From Mucilaginibacter gilvus (GTDB lineage: Bacteria > Bacteroidota > Bacteroidia > Sphingobacteriales > Sphingobacteriaceae), in the NCBI RefSeq assembly GCF_004054195.1, contig NZ_SBIW01000007.1:484098-548097 (forward strand): a DNA stretch of 64,000 nt, given 5' to 3'. The translations under genes were made by a program, and so were the position numbers. The notes beneath the pieces are model-generated. The model made no database searches and had not been told where the DNA came from. It saw nothing but the letters and a program-made list of their open reading frames with translations. Of this stretch, positions 25,646 to 34,892 are shown one piece after another. Numbering within the stretch: the stretch's first letter is position 1; every line of letters begins with the position of its first letter.

Positions 25646-25659
25646 TTAAGGAGGGCAAT

Positions 25660-26226
25660 ATGAATAATGATAAAAAGCAATTGTCGGGAGAGCGATCTGA
25701 AGAACTGCTCGGCGTGTTGAAAACCCGTTTCGAGAAACACATGGAACGGCACAAAGGCTTGGAATGGGCTAAAATACAAGTTAAGCTGGAAGCCAATGCC
25801 GGGCAACTACAGACGCTCGAAGAGATGGAAATAACCGGCGGTGAACCGGACGTGGTTGGCTTGGATGAAACAACTGGCGAATACCTATTTTACGATTGTT
25901 CCGCGGAAAGCCCCAAGGGCCGCAGAAGTATTTGCTACGACCACGCCGCGCTGGAATCGAGAAAAGAATACAAGCCCGAAAATAGCGCGGTGGGCATGGC
26001 TGCCGATATGGGTATCGAAATTTTAACAGAAGAGCAATACCGCCAACTACAGGTATTAGGCAAGTTCGACCTGAAAACATCCAGTTGGGTGCAAACTCCG
26101 GCTAATATCAGAAAGCTTGGCGGCGCTATGTTTTGTGACCGGAGGTACGATACAGTGTTTGTTTATCATAATGGGGCAGAATCTTATTACGCCGCCCGGG
26201 GTTTTCGTGGGGCGTTAAGGGTTTAA
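25660..26226 (+). CDS. DUF4256 family protein
   Basis: 188 aa soluble protein. EITGGEPDVVGLD, FYDCSAESPKGRRSICYD and DLKTSSWVQTP are characteristic of DUF4256. A near-perfect Shine-Dalgarno AAGGAGGG precedes the ATG, unusual in this genome and suggesting strong translation. Function unknown. Fourth gene of the ArsR/SRPBCC operon. Confidence 0.88.
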   Translation: MNNDKKQLSGERSEELLGVLKTRFEKHMERHKGLEWAKIQVKLEANAGQLQTLEEMEITGGEPDVVGLDETTGEYLFYDCSAESPKGRRSICYDHAALESRKEYKPENSAVGMAADMGIEILTEEQYRQLQVLGKFDLKTSSWVQTPANIRKLGGAMFCDRRYDTVFVYHNGAESYYAARGFRGALRV

Positions 26227-26250
26227 TAACAACTAATTAATGAGAGCGGA

Positions 26251-26829
26251 ATGAATACTAAAGTTGATTTTTATTTCGATAGATCCAAAAAATGGCAGGA
26301 AGAGATCGGGAGATTAAGAACGATCATACTTGGTGGCGGGCTTACCGAAGAACTGAAATGGGGCTGTCCCTGTTACACGTATCAAACAAATAACATTGTA
26401 CTGATCCACGTGTTTAAGGAATACTGCGCGGTGCTGTTTTTTAAAGGTGCCTTGTTAAATGATGTTGATGGTATCCTTGTACAACAAACGGAGAACGTGC
26501 AGGCTGCACGCCAGGTAAGGTTCACCACCGTCAGGGAAGTAGTTGAGCTGGAACTTACGCTGAAGGCATATATTTTCGAAGCCATTGAGGTGGAAAAAGC
26601 CGGGTTAAAAGTGGATTTGAAAAAGACAAAAGAATTTGCCGTTCCTGAAGAATTTCAAACTAAATTAGACGGGACACCAGGACTTAAAGCCGCTTTTGAA
26701 GCATTAACGCCGGGGCGACAAAGGGGATATCTACTACACTTTTCTCAACCTAAACAAGCCAAAACCCGGGAAGCGAGGGCAGAAAAATATATCCCGCAGA
26801 TTCTCAGCGGCAAAGGGATAGATGATTAA
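26251..26829 (+). CDS. DUF1801 / YdeI-like protein
   Basis: 192 aa. The N-terminal DUF1801 domain (about 10-115; EELKWGCPCYTY, VFFKGALL-type core) is followed by a YdeI-like C-terminal segment ending GYLLHFSQPKQAKTREARAEKYIPQIL. Members are frataxin-fold proteins of unknown function; YdeI of B. subtilis is linked to peptide antibiotic response. Last gene of the operon, convergent with the zinc-ribbon gene. Confidence 0.88.
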   Translation: MNTKVDFYFDRSKKWQEEIGRLRTIILGGGLTEELKWGCPCYTYQTNNIVLIHVFKEYCAVLFFKGALLNDVDGILVQQTENVQAARQVRFTTVREVVELELTLKAYIFEAIEVEKAGLKVDLKKTKEFAVPEEFQTKLDGTPGLKAAFEALTPGRQRGYLLHFSQPKQAKTREARAEKYIPQILSGKGIDD

Positions 26830-26863
26830 AAATCCACTAATTAAAGTTGAAAAGATAACCACT

Positions 26864-27988
26864 TTACCCATTTGCGTTTTGCGAATACAGCACAAAAGCC
26901 GCTATAAGTAATATAATTACAAATAATATCACCAGTGTGATCTTCATGGCGCTTAACGGGCGCTGGCCAATAACCTCGCCAGTGCTGGCATTTACCGTAA
27001 ACTGGTATACTCTGCTATTATAGTTATAGGCGCTTACCCAAACAGGTAGCATAATGTATTTAATGGCTTTATTGCGGTAGTCGGTATCGGTGTTATTAAT
27101 GCGTTGCTCATCGCCACCAATATCGCTCCTGATGGAGGAATCAATCTCGTCTACGGTTTGCTCCTTTGCTTTAATCAGTCCGTTTTCAGGGTCGAGTTGG
27201 TACGTTTCGGAGCGGAAGCCGCTCATGTAGCGTTCATCAAAACTGGCAAGCATATCCAGTTTCCAAGGCGTAAGTTTATCCAGCGTTTTTTCGGGCAGCG
27301 ATTTACTGGCGGGTACCAACAGGTCGCGAAAGCTGCAATTAACTGTACCCGAGTTATACGACCAGTTGGTATGCCGCACCTGCCGGGAGCGGGTTTGGCT
27401 TTTGCCATCAACCGTTTCGGTATAGGTTTCAGTGGTGTAATAATAGTCGCCGCGTTCGCCGGTGTAATCTGTGGTGGTATCGGTGTCGTAGGCCCAGTAA
27501 GGCAGGTAAACACCGTTTAATGCCGACGACGTACCGCCCGCTTTTTGCGCAAGATCGTTCGGTGCCCACCACAGGCCTTTGAGCCATTTCTGAAAGAAAT
27601 CGACACCTTGTCTTTGGGTAACTTCAAACGGTAAAATATAATGCGGCGGCAAATAGGTCTTACCGGCCTGTAAATTTAACACCAAAGGAGCGGTGCAAAA
27701 CGGACATTTATCAGACGCAACAGAAGCATCAAGCACCGTTTGCGAACCGCAGTTTTTACAATCGACCACCTTTACATTATCGGTAGCCTTTTTTACATCA
27801 ATATTCGCTATAAAACCCTCATAATCTACCGGTTCTATATCGTTTTTGGTATTGGCTATTGCATTGCTTTCGCCGCAATAACTACATTGCAAGGTGCGGG
27901 TGCCAGGTACAAAATGCAGCAAAGCCCCGCAGCCCGTGCATTTTAAGGAATTGCTTATGCTATCGGCGGGTTTTAAAAGTTCGCTCAT
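26864..27988 (-). CDS. zinc-ribbon membrane protein, YdjG-like
   Basis: 374 aa. Two N-terminal zinc ribbons: C17-x2-C20 with C34-x2-C37 (LKCTGCGAL, LQCSYCGES) and DCKNCGSQ with KCPFCTAP. A middle beta-rich region (about 110-330) contains the YLPYWAYD segment, and one transmembrane helix lies near the C-terminus (KITLVILFVIILLIAAFVLY). This resembles B. subtilis YdjG, which acts with a PspA-like protein and YdjI in envelope stress. Immediately downstream of the SPFH gene on the same strand (24 bp). Confidence 0.82.
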   Translation of the reverse strand: MSELLKPADSISNSLKCTGCGALLHFVPGTRTLQCSYCGESNAIANTKNDIEPVDYEGFIANIDVKKATDNVKVVDCKNCGSQTVLDASVASDKCPFCTAPLVLNLQAGKTYLPPHYILPFEVTQRQGVDFFQKWLKGLWWAPNDLAQKAGGTSSALNGVYLPYWAYDTDTTTDYTGERGDYYYTTETYTETVDGKSQTRSRQVRHTNWSYNSGTVNCSFRDLLVPASKSLPEKTLDKLTPWKLDMLASFDERYMSGFRSETYQLDPENGLIKAKEQTVDEIDSSIRSDIGGDEQRINNTDTDYRNKAIKYIMLPVWVSAYNYNSRVYQFTVNASTGEVIGQRPLSAMKITLVILFVIILLIAAFVLYSQNANG

Positions 27989-28012
27989 GTACTATAAAGT
28001 ATTAGGTAGTGC

Positions 28013-29125
28013 TCAGACTAATGGCGGAGGTTCGTTATTAAATAGATCTGTAAGCTCGGTAACGGTGCCGGCTGTAACCCAGGCGGCCATGCCTTTTTTC
28101 CAAACCATGGTTTCTTTATTGATCGCTTTGGCCGTGATCATCCTATCTATCTCGGCCAGGCTGTGCGGCCCGTCAGATTTACCATCTACTGCTATATGGT
28201 ATTGCGCAACCGGCAAAGGCGGCGGCGCATCTGCGCCGGAAGGGTTGGTACCATCAAAGTTGTTTTGTTTAAATACATTGCCAACCTGGTTCATCATGGC
28301 AGCACCCACACCCAAACCGATGCCCGCAGCGCCAAGGTTACCGCCCATGCTGTTCTCTGCCGATTTTTCCATTGCGTTTGCCGCCTGGAATTGTGCATAC
28401 GCGCCCAGGTTACCTATGACGCCCATTTGGCTGCGTTTATCAAGCGCGGTCTCTACTTCTGCAGGTAGCGAGATATTCTCTACCAATAGCTTGGATAGGG
28501 TAAGCCCCATTTCGGCAAAATCGGGCTGTATGGTGTCAGATATCAGCACCCCCATTTCGTTATAATTGGCGGCCAGGTCCAAGATCGGTATTTTAGATTG
28601 TGCTACGGAATCCATCCCGCGTGCAACAATGATGTTGCGCAATTGCTCCTCAATATTCGCTACGTTAAATTCGGGGTTGGTTGCCGATATTTGGCTCAGG
28701 AACACTTTTGGGTCCTGTACTTTAAAGTTAAAAGAACCGAACGCGCGTAATCTCACCGGGCCAAACTCGGCATCGCGGATCATCACCGGATTTTTGGTTC
28801 CCCATTTTTGGTTAACAAACTGGCGGGTACTCACAAAATAAACATCGGCCTTAAAGGGACTATTAAAGCCGTATTTCCAGCTTTGCAGGGTAGTTAAGAC
28901 AGGCATGTTTTCGGTTTGTAAATCGTACAAGCCCGGCAAAAAAACGTCGGCTATCCGGCCTTCGTTCATAAAAACAGCCGCCTGCGATTCGCGCACTGTA
29001 AGCTTAGCGCCCATTTTTATAGCGTTGTCATTCCTCGGAAATTTCCAGACTAATGTATCCTGGGTAATGTCTACCCATTCTATTACATCTATAAATTCGT
29101 TTAGCAGTTTACTAAAAAAGCTCAT
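28013..29125 (-). CDS. SPFH-domain protein with C-terminal GYF_2 domain (YdjI-like)
   Basis: 370 aa. The SPFH (stomatin/virion core) domain covers about 20-250: TLVWKFPRNDNAIKMGAKL, FVNQKWGTKNPVMIRD. A glycine-rich linker (270-300) follows, then a GYF_2 domain (about 308-365; DGKSDGPHSLAEID, MVWKKGMAAWVTAG), which normally binds proline-rich peptides; PPPPLP just before it could be an internal ligand. No transmembrane helix. Pairs with the downstream zinc-ribbon membrane protein as YdjI pairs with YdjG. A PspA gene is not in the window. Confidence 0.87.
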   Translation of the reverse strand: MSFFSKLLNEFIDVIEWVDITQDTLVWKFPRNDNAIKMGAKLTVRESQAAVFMNEGRIADVFLPGLYDLQTENMPVLTTLQSWKYGFNSPFKADVYFVSTRQFVNQKWGTKNPVMIRDAEFGPVRLRAFGSFNFKVQDPKVFLSQISATNPEFNVANIEEQLRNIIVARGMDSVAQSKIPILDLAANYNEMGVLISDTIQPDFAEMGLTLSKLLVENISLPAEVETALDKRSQMGVIGNLGAYAQFQAANAMEKSAENSMGGNLGAAGIGLGVGAAMMNQVGNVFKQNNFDGTNPSGADAPPPLPVAQYHIAVDGKSDGPHSLAEIDRMITAKAINKETMVWKKGMAAWVTAGTVTELTDLFNNEPPPLV

Positions 29126-29343
29126 GTGGTTTCAGGTTAGATGAAAAAATAAATATGATAAAAAAAGCCCGATGTAAATGCGCCCCGCCAATTTTATTTA
29201 ATTTTTTTTTAACGGAAAAGGCAGTACGTTTAAGCTGGCATTCCCGTTGAAATAACGGTGCGATTTTACATGTCAGCATAGGAAATTGGGTGGTTCACCA
29301 AAACCATATCGCCCACACGCTGTTAACTTACCAAAACACAGCC

Positions 29344-29517
29344 ATGAACAACTTTTTTAGAGGCCTTATAGCTGCCTGGGGTGCAAAAAAACTTGGTGGA
29401 GGCTGCTTCTCCACCATTATTATATTTATCATTATTTGGGTATTGCTCGGCAAGTGTAACCAACAATCGCAGGCTGGCACGCAACAGGTGCGCACCAAGG
29501 TTGCGATATGCAAATAA
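29344..29517 (+). CDS. small membrane peptide
   Basis: 57 aa from ATG 29344: amphipathic start MNNFFRGLIAAWGAKKLGGG, then a single membrane helix (CFSTIIIFIIIWVLLGKC) and a polar tail. Codon 1 follows the repeated-A/C leader rather than a strong ribosome site. It lies in the 400-bp gap between the SPFH gene and the Ser/Thr kinase, on the other strand from both. Hydrophobic pattern and codon use look coding. Confidence 0.6.
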   Translation: MNNFFRGLIAAWGAKKLGGGCFSTIIIFIIIWVLLGKCNQQSQAGTQQVRTKVAICK

Positions 29518-29532
29518 GGCCGGTTGGCTTTA

Positions 29533-31185
29533 TTACTGCCCTACCACGATGAGGTCTTTTTTGCGGAGCCAGCCCTTGCTGGTTTCCCCGTTTTTGTTGG
29601 TGAACACTACATAGACATAACCATTTTGGTCGTCCAGCGCTTTTAAACGAGCATTATCCCATTGGCTAATGTTTGCCGCCCGTTTACTGCCCTCGGTTGG
29701 GGCGCTGTGAAAATAAGCGTACGTTGTAAAAAGCGAATACACCTTCCCTGCATCACTGCCTTTTCCCGGGTTAGGGGAAGGGTTGGTTGGTTTATCTAAT
29801 TTTGGCGGATTTTTTTTAACCACCTTCCTCGCAGAATCTTTTTTAATTTTTTTATGTACGGACAGCGTCTCCGCCTTTATTTCAGTCTTCTTTATTGGTG
29901 TCTTTTTCTCTTTTACCTCTGCAGGCTTGGGCTTTGCGGCCGTGATGGTGTCTGTCGAAGTTTTGCTGGTAATAGTATCAGGCAGAGTTTTTACAGACGC
30001 TGCTTTGTTACCGCTAAAAAGATAACGCCCGGCAAATGCGCCCAGGCACAACAGCAAAATCCCCAAACCAATCAGCATTCCCTTTGAAGCGATTTTTGTA
30101 CTGTGGTTTCCTGTTATCGGCGAGGGAACAGGTGCAACGCTACCAGAAAGTTTGCTTTGTTTAAGCTGCGCTATTTCCTGCAATAAAGTAGTGTTCTTTG
30201 CCTGTTCTTCTTTCAATTTTGCTTGCAGGGCTACTTTTTCGTTTTGCAGTATTAAGGCGCTTTCGGTATCGCTTTTTACGGTAATTACGCTGCTTTGTAT
30301 GGCTTGGCGCAGTTCCGTCCCATCAGTATATCTGGCATCTGGGTCTTTTTGCAGGCATTTGTAGATAAGGTTCAGCAGCCACTCGGGTACCTGTAATTCG
30401 CGCTTACGCTGATCTTCGGGCCAGTTAAGCGGCATGTTTTTTTCACGGAGGGTGAGCAGGTCCGGCGGTTCCTTTTCAAGGTGCGCTATCATGACGGCGT
30501 TGCGCGCTGTTTGGCCGTTGTCGTTCAGTTTAAAGGGGACTGTACCAGCGAGTAGTTCGTATAGTATAATGCCATAACTGTAAACATCGCTTTGCGGCAA
30601 CAGGTTGCCTTCGCTTTGCTCGGGTGCCATAAATTCAACAGCGCCGGCGTTGCGCAGACTGCTCCGCCGCTGCTCATCGGTCATGATGGCCAATCCAAAA
30701 TCAAGCAGCATATAGTTGCCGGTATTGATATTGAACTTAACATTATTGCTTTTGATATCGCCATGCTTTACCGATACCTTGTGGCAATGGCTCAGCGCGT
30801 TTGCCAATTGATAGGCTACTTTTATAGCTTCGGCGATGCTGAAAACCGGTGTTTCTTTTTCGGTAAGCAGTTCGGCCAGGTCAGGGCCTTCAATAAACTC
30901 CATCTCAATGAAAGGTAACGAGCCACTTTCGGTAATGCCCGAATTAAGGATCTTAACCACATTCGGGTTTGATACCTGATTAACCTTTTTAAGCTTCTCT
31001 ACCTCGTTTATAAAATCTTTGTAATGCTTGTCGTTCTCGTCTTCGGCATAAATAGGGGTAGGCAGCAACTTTACAGCCACATAAATTTCGCCTATTCGCT
31101 TGCCTTTATATACCGAACCCTGACCGCCGGTATGCAGCGCGCCCATGTTTTCGAGCCCTTCGGTTATTGTAAAAATTTTACCCAT
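29533..31185 (-). CDS. transmembrane Ser/Thr protein kinase with SH3-like C-terminus
   Basis: 550 aa. Kinase domain 10-300: glycine loop HTGGQGSVYKG, K39 (VAVKLLP), catalytic loop KHGDIKSNN with HGD in place of HRD, DFG (LLDFGLA) and APE (FMAPEQ). A coiled coil (about 300-345) and one membrane helix (about 370-390) follow, then a Lys/Pro-rich linker and a terminal SH3-like domain (YAYFHSAPTEGSKRA, KGWLRKKDLIVV), predicted to be outside the cytoplasm. The layout is that of a receptor kinase sensing the envelope. Neighbours are the SPFH/zinc-ribbon pair. Confidence 0.93.
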   Translation of the reverse strand: MGKIFTITEGLENMGALHTGGQGSVYKGKRIGEIYVAVKLLPTPIYAEDENDKHYKDFINEVEKLKKVNQVSNPNVVKILNSGITESGSLPFIEMEFIEGPDLAELLTEKETPVFSIAEAIKVAYQLANALSHCHKVSVKHGDIKSNNVKFNINTGNYMLLDFGLAIMTDEQRRSSLRNAGAVEFMAPEQSEGNLLPQSDVYSYGIILYELLAGTVPFKLNDNGQTARNAVMIAHLEKEPPDLLTLREKNMPLNWPEDQRKRELQVPEWLLNLIYKCLQKDPDARYTDGTELRQAIQSSVITVKSDTESALILQNEKVALQAKLKEEQAKNTTLLQEIAQLKQSKLSGSVAPVPSPITGNHSTKIASKGMLIGLGILLLCLGAFAGRYLFSGNKAASVKTLPDTITSKTSTDTITAAKPKPAEVKEKKTPIKKTEIKAETLSVHKKIKKDSARKVVKKNPPKLDKPTNPSPNPGKGSDAGKVYSLFTTYAYFHSAPTEGSKRAANISQWDNARLKALDDQNGYVYVVFTNKNGETSKGWLRKKDLIVVGQ

Positions 31186-31263
31186 ATTGTTGTGTCGCAG
31201 TAATCTGTTCGGCTCGTGTAAGTTAAAATCCTGGGATAAGATAAACAGTTTGTGGTTTAAATC

Positions 31264-32040
31264 CTATCCGGAAATAATATTACTGTTTTTTCTCGTCTTA
31301 AACCCCAGGCAAACGCTTATCCCTTCAACAACCCGCTTGGTTTCCTCCGGGTCGCGAACCTGTATGCATGCAACACCGGTTTTACGGGCGGGGTGGTCGT
31401 TACCACCCTCGAACAAGGCATCGCCGATGAAGATCATTTCGGATATTTTAATATCGAGTACCGTCTTTAGCTTGCGGATTCCGTATGCCTTATCAATACC
31501 GGGCTTAGTGATATCGATAGAGGTTGCACCACCCATCTGCACCGAAAATGCTTTAAGTGTTTTATCAAGCGTTTTTTTGATTTCCTTCCGCTTGGCAAAA
31601 TCCGGGTCCCACTTTTTCTTTTGATCTAAGGGGGCCTGCTGGCCCAGGGCCGAGTAGGTTACCTGGCTGCCGCGATCCTCAATTTGCTCGCCCCAGGTTT
31701 TCTTTGCCTTATAGCCCGATGCATCCACAGCTTCGTTTAGCGATTGGATAATGAGCTTTTTCTCCTCATCGGTAAAGTTTTCGGCATAGAGCTGTTTCCA
31801 GCCTTGTTTATAGGTGTAATACTTGGTGCCACAGGTGGGCAGGATGGATAATCGCTTTAACGATCCCTTCGGCAGATGCGCTAAAACCTGCTTCTCAAAC
31901 TGCGGCCAATCCCCGCCGGATATAATGGCTACCCTGGCTACCGTGAGCAGGTTGCCAAGGATGGTGCCCATTTCTTCATCTATCGCTGCCTTACTTTCTG
32001 CAAGGGTACCGTCGAGGTCGAAAATTATCAGTTTCTTCAT
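31264..32040 (-). CDS. HAD-superfamily phosphatase, class IIB
   Basis: 258 aa. Motif I FDLDGTLAES, motif II IISGG, a class IIB cap (about 80-185) and motif IV FIGDALFEGGND. Resembles phosphomannomutase-type or sucrose-phosphatase-type HAD-IIB enzymes; DKAYGIRKLK before motif IV provides the motif III Lys. Substrate unassigned, probably a sugar phosphate. Upstream of the kinase on the same strand, 78 bp away. Confidence 0.88.
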   Translation of the reverse strand: MKKLIIFDLDGTLAESKAAIDEEMGTILGNLLTVARVAIISGGDWPQFEKQVLAHLPKGSLKRLSILPTCGTKYYTYKQGWKQLYAENFTDEEKKLIIQSLNEAVDASGYKAKKTWGEQIEDRGSQVTYSALGQQAPLDQKKKWDPDFAKRKEIKKTLDKTLKAFSVQMGGATSIDITKPGIDKAYGIRKLKTVLDIKISEMIFIGDALFEGGNDHPARKTGVACIQVRDPEETKRVVEGISVCLGFKTRKNSNIISG

Positions 32041-32198
32041 GATGTGAGAAGAACAGCGGTAGTTGCAGGTTGTTTGAATGGTTATTTTTCAAACAATTGA
32101 AAAATACCGGGTAATTGACCTATCTTTTGTCCATTATTAACCCCGTCTGTCGTTATTGGGTTAATTAACCAGATCATTACCTTAACACAATTACCACA

Positions 32199-32660
32199 AT
32201 GGCATTACCAAGCATTTTTACCAGGGAAGTTTCTGAAGGCTTTATCGATAGGATAAACAAGCTAACCCCGCAAACCGCAGCACAATGGGGTAAAATGAAT
32301 GTTTCGCAAATGCTGGCACATTGCAATGTATCTTACGAGATGGTTTATGAGCCCGGGAAGCATCCTGCACCCAATGCCTTTATGAAACTGATTTTAAAAC
32401 TGCTGGTTAAAAATAAAGTGGTAACCGAAGTCCCCTACAAACGCAACGGGCCAACAGCGCCGGCCTTCATCATTAAAAGCGATAAAGATTTTGAGGTTGA
32501 AAAGGCAAGGCTGATCAGTTATATCCGTAAAACTCAGGAATTGGGCGAAAGCGAATTTAATGGCCGCATGTCGCATTCGTTTGGCGCGTTAAGCGCTGAT
32601 GAATGGAACAATATGTTTTATAAGCACCTTAACCATCATCTTACCCAGTTCGGCGTATAA
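32199..32660 (+). CDS. DUF1569 (DinB-like four-helix) protein
   Basis: 153 aa. KMNVSQMLAHCNVSYEMV and the C-terminal NNMFYKHLNHHLTQFGV supply the His residues of a DinB/YfiT-like metal site. No enzymatic role known for DUF1569. TATCTTTT at 32121, with TTG 21 nt further upstream, may be its promoter. Convergent with the PAS protein. Confidence 0.85.
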   Translation: MALPSIFTREVSEGFIDRINKLTPQTAAQWGKMNVSQMLAHCNVSYEMVYEPGKHPAPNAFMKLILKLLVKNKVVTEVPYKRNGPTAPAFIIKSDKDFEVEKARLISYIRKTQELGESEFNGRMSHSFGALSADEWNNMFYKHLNHHLTQFGV

Positions 32661-32665
32661 ACGGG

Positions 32666-34120
32666 CTATTCTTTATTCAGTACAATTTCTTCTGTTTTGT
32701 CGGATATTCCGCGGATGATACCGTCCAGTTCGTTAGCCGAAAGGGCTATATTGTCGAGCAGGTTGTTTTTATCTATCTCGCTTATGTCATAGCTTTTAAA
32801 CAGCTCGATAAGCCCCATAATGCGGGCAAGCGGCGCGCGCACCACGTGCGATTGAATCCAGGCGATATCCAGTAAGTGTTTGTTCTTCTCCTCAATAGCA
32901 TGGATGTAGTTTTGCCTTTCGGTAATATCCATAGCCAGTACCAGGTGCGTGTTTTCGCCGCTGAACTGGATGAAATTGCTTTGCAGGTATACTTTTATCT
33001 GCTCACCGTTTTTTTTGGTTTGCGTGGATATACCGTTGTAAACAAGATGCGAGTCGTTTATAGTTTCCTCAAATTCGTTCACACAATCGGCAGGCCAAAC
33101 TTTGGTAACATCCATCTCCAGGAATTCTTCGAGCGTGTACCCATAATGAGTAATGGCGGCGGCGTTCACATTTAAAAACCGGCGGGTATCCAGGTTGAAA
33201 ACCCACATGGGTAGAGGACTGAGGTGAAAGAGGTCGCTGTATCTTTTTTCTGATATGGCAAGCGTTTTCAGGTGCTCCTCCAGTTCGTGGTGCATTTTGG
33301 TAAGCTGGGCCTCGGCAAATTTTGTTTCGGTGATATCAAGGCAGGCACCTATCATTTTTATGGGATTACCCTGTTCATCAGATTGCACCTTCCCCCAGGA
33401 TTTCAGGTACCGCAGTTCGCCATTTGGGCGTATTATTCTTTCTTCGAAAACCGCATCTTCTTTGGTTTGCAGCACATGGGTTATTTTGTTATTTACAAAT
33501 TCCCGGTCATCCGGATGCAGGAGTTCCTGGTAACCCTCAAAAGTGGCTTTAAACGATTCTTTATCGAGCCCGTAAATGGTGTAAAGCGTATTGCTCCAGC
33601 TCACTTTGTTATTGACGATATCCCATTGCCAGTTACCAAAATTAGCCAGTTCCTGCCCCTGCGACATCAGGAGAGAGGTTTCCTGCAGGTTTTTTTTGGT
33701 ACGTTCCTGACGGTGCTTTATGGCTACAGTTTCCGTAACATCGCTTACCGTATGTACAATATAGGTTACGTTGCCCTGCGCGTCTAAAACGGGTACATTA
33801 GCGGCACTGAAATATTTGGTTTGGAGATTAGTACTCCCCGCTATGGAAAATTTGTATTGGTTTACACCGGTTTGATGGGGAGCTTTTGTTTGAAGCACCT
33901 GGTTAAGCGAATTAAGATCGTCGCTCATGTCTTTGTCAGGGAACTGCCCGAAGTAGTCAAAAAAACTCTTGCCTGTTAGGTCATCAGAGGCAAGGCCAAC
34001 GGCATTTAAATAGTTTTGGTTAACATCTGCTATAGTAAAAACGGGGGCATCGGGCAACAAAATTAATGTTGGCGATGGAATAAGGGCGAATATATGGTTG
34101 AGTGTTGCGTGATCCAGCAT
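32666..34120 (-). CDS. multi-PAS protein with histidine-kinase-like helix but no ATPase domain
   Basis: 484 aa. Three PAS domains: 1-120 (FALIPSPTLILLPDAPVF), 155-265 (FGNWQWDIVNNKVSWS, LHPDDREFV, RYLKSWGKV; PAS_3 type) and 290-410 (MWVFNLDTRRFLNVN). A final helical segment (420-484) carries the H-box-like QSHVVRAPLARIMGLIE with the candidate phospho-His, and then the protein ends. The usual HATPase domain is absent and no frameshifted remnant is visible after the stop at 32666, where a convergent gene begins 6 bp on. May be a dimerising sensor or phosphate acceptor. Confidence 0.87.
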   Translation of the reverse strand: MLDHATLNHIFALIPSPTLILLPDAPVFTIADVNQNYLNAVGLASDDLTGKSFFDYFGQFPDKDMSDDLNSLNQVLQTKAPHQTGVNQYKFSIAGSTNLQTKYFSAANVPVLDAQGNVTYIVHTVSDVTETVAIKHRQERTKKNLQETSLLMSQGQELANFGNWQWDIVNNKVSWSNTLYTIYGLDKESFKATFEGYQELLHPDDREFVNNKITHVLQTKEDAVFEERIIRPNGELRYLKSWGKVQSDEQGNPIKMIGACLDITETKFAEAQLTKMHHELEEHLKTLAISEKRYSDLFHLSPLPMWVFNLDTRRFLNVNAAAITHYGYTLEEFLEMDVTKVWPADCVNEFEETINDSHLVYNGISTQTKKNGEQIKVYLQSNFIQFSGENTHLVLAMDITERQNYIHAIEEKNKHLLDIAWIQSHVVRAPLARIMGLIELFKSYDISEIDKNNLLDNIALSANELDGIIRGISDKTEEIVLNKE

Positions 34121-34310
34121 GTTTAATTATCCAGGCTCCGGTTAATATTCGCATTAATTAGCAGCCAAATTGGGGGGAATCGGCTTGCTTTTATAAATAT
34201 ATAGGTATTTTGTTATAAGTTGTTTAACAAAAATTTGTTTTTATAAATACATGAAAATCAATAATATTCGGCGTTTCGTAAGAATTACCTCAGCAGACCG
34301 AGCCCAAAAG

Positions 34311-34790
34311 TTAAAATGAATTAAATAACCACCTCAATGCAACATAAGAGATATAAATACTTGCCGCGAGAAAAACGATGAGCACAACCAGTATTAATAG
34401 GATAATGCCCTTACCGCTGCCCTGGTGTTTATCTTCCTGGTAATGTTCTTTTAGCAATTTAATATTGCGGGTGTTGGCTTTAAAGTAAAAATCTGTTACC
34501 TGCCCAAGGATAGGGATAGCGCCGAGCAGGGCGTCTACAGAGATATTCAGTGCCATCAAGATCAATACTTTACGACTAACTCCACCATTTTTCGCGATGA
34601 CATAAAGCAGGGCAGCCGCTACGATAAAGCCCGATACGTCGCCTGCAAAGGGAATAAAGTTGAGGATAGGATCGAGCCCGAAGCGGAAATTAGTACCCGG
34701 CAGCCGGAATTTGTCGTCCATAACCGAGGCCACGCGCTCCACCCATTTAAGCTGGCCGGTAAGCGCTGGTTTGTTTGGTAACTGTTTCAT
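34311..34790 (-). CDS. DUF4112 membrane protein
   Basis: 159 aa from ATG 34790. MDDKFRLPGTNFRFGLDPIL and PFAGDVSGFIVAAALLYV are the DUF4112 signature, with a second hydrophobic segment (VLILMALNISVDALLGAIPILG) and a terminal membrane helix (IILLILVVLIVFLAASIYIS). Unknown function. Isolated, divergent from DUF92. Confidence 0.88.
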   Translation of the reverse strand: MKQLPNKPALTGQLKWVERVASVMDDKFRLPGTNFRFGLDPILNFIPFAGDVSGFIVAAALLYVIAKNGGVSRKVLILMALNISVDALLGAIPILGQVTDFYFKANTRNIKLLKEHYQEDKHQGSGKGIILLILVVLIVFLAASIYISYVALRWLFNSF

Positions 34791-34892
34791 CTTGTTATAA
34801 ATGAATAGAAAGAGGAGCAATTTGTTTTAAAACATTTTCGGCCTTTGGCAGACTGGCTAATTATCAAATTTAATTTTGAAATTCGTGGTTGT

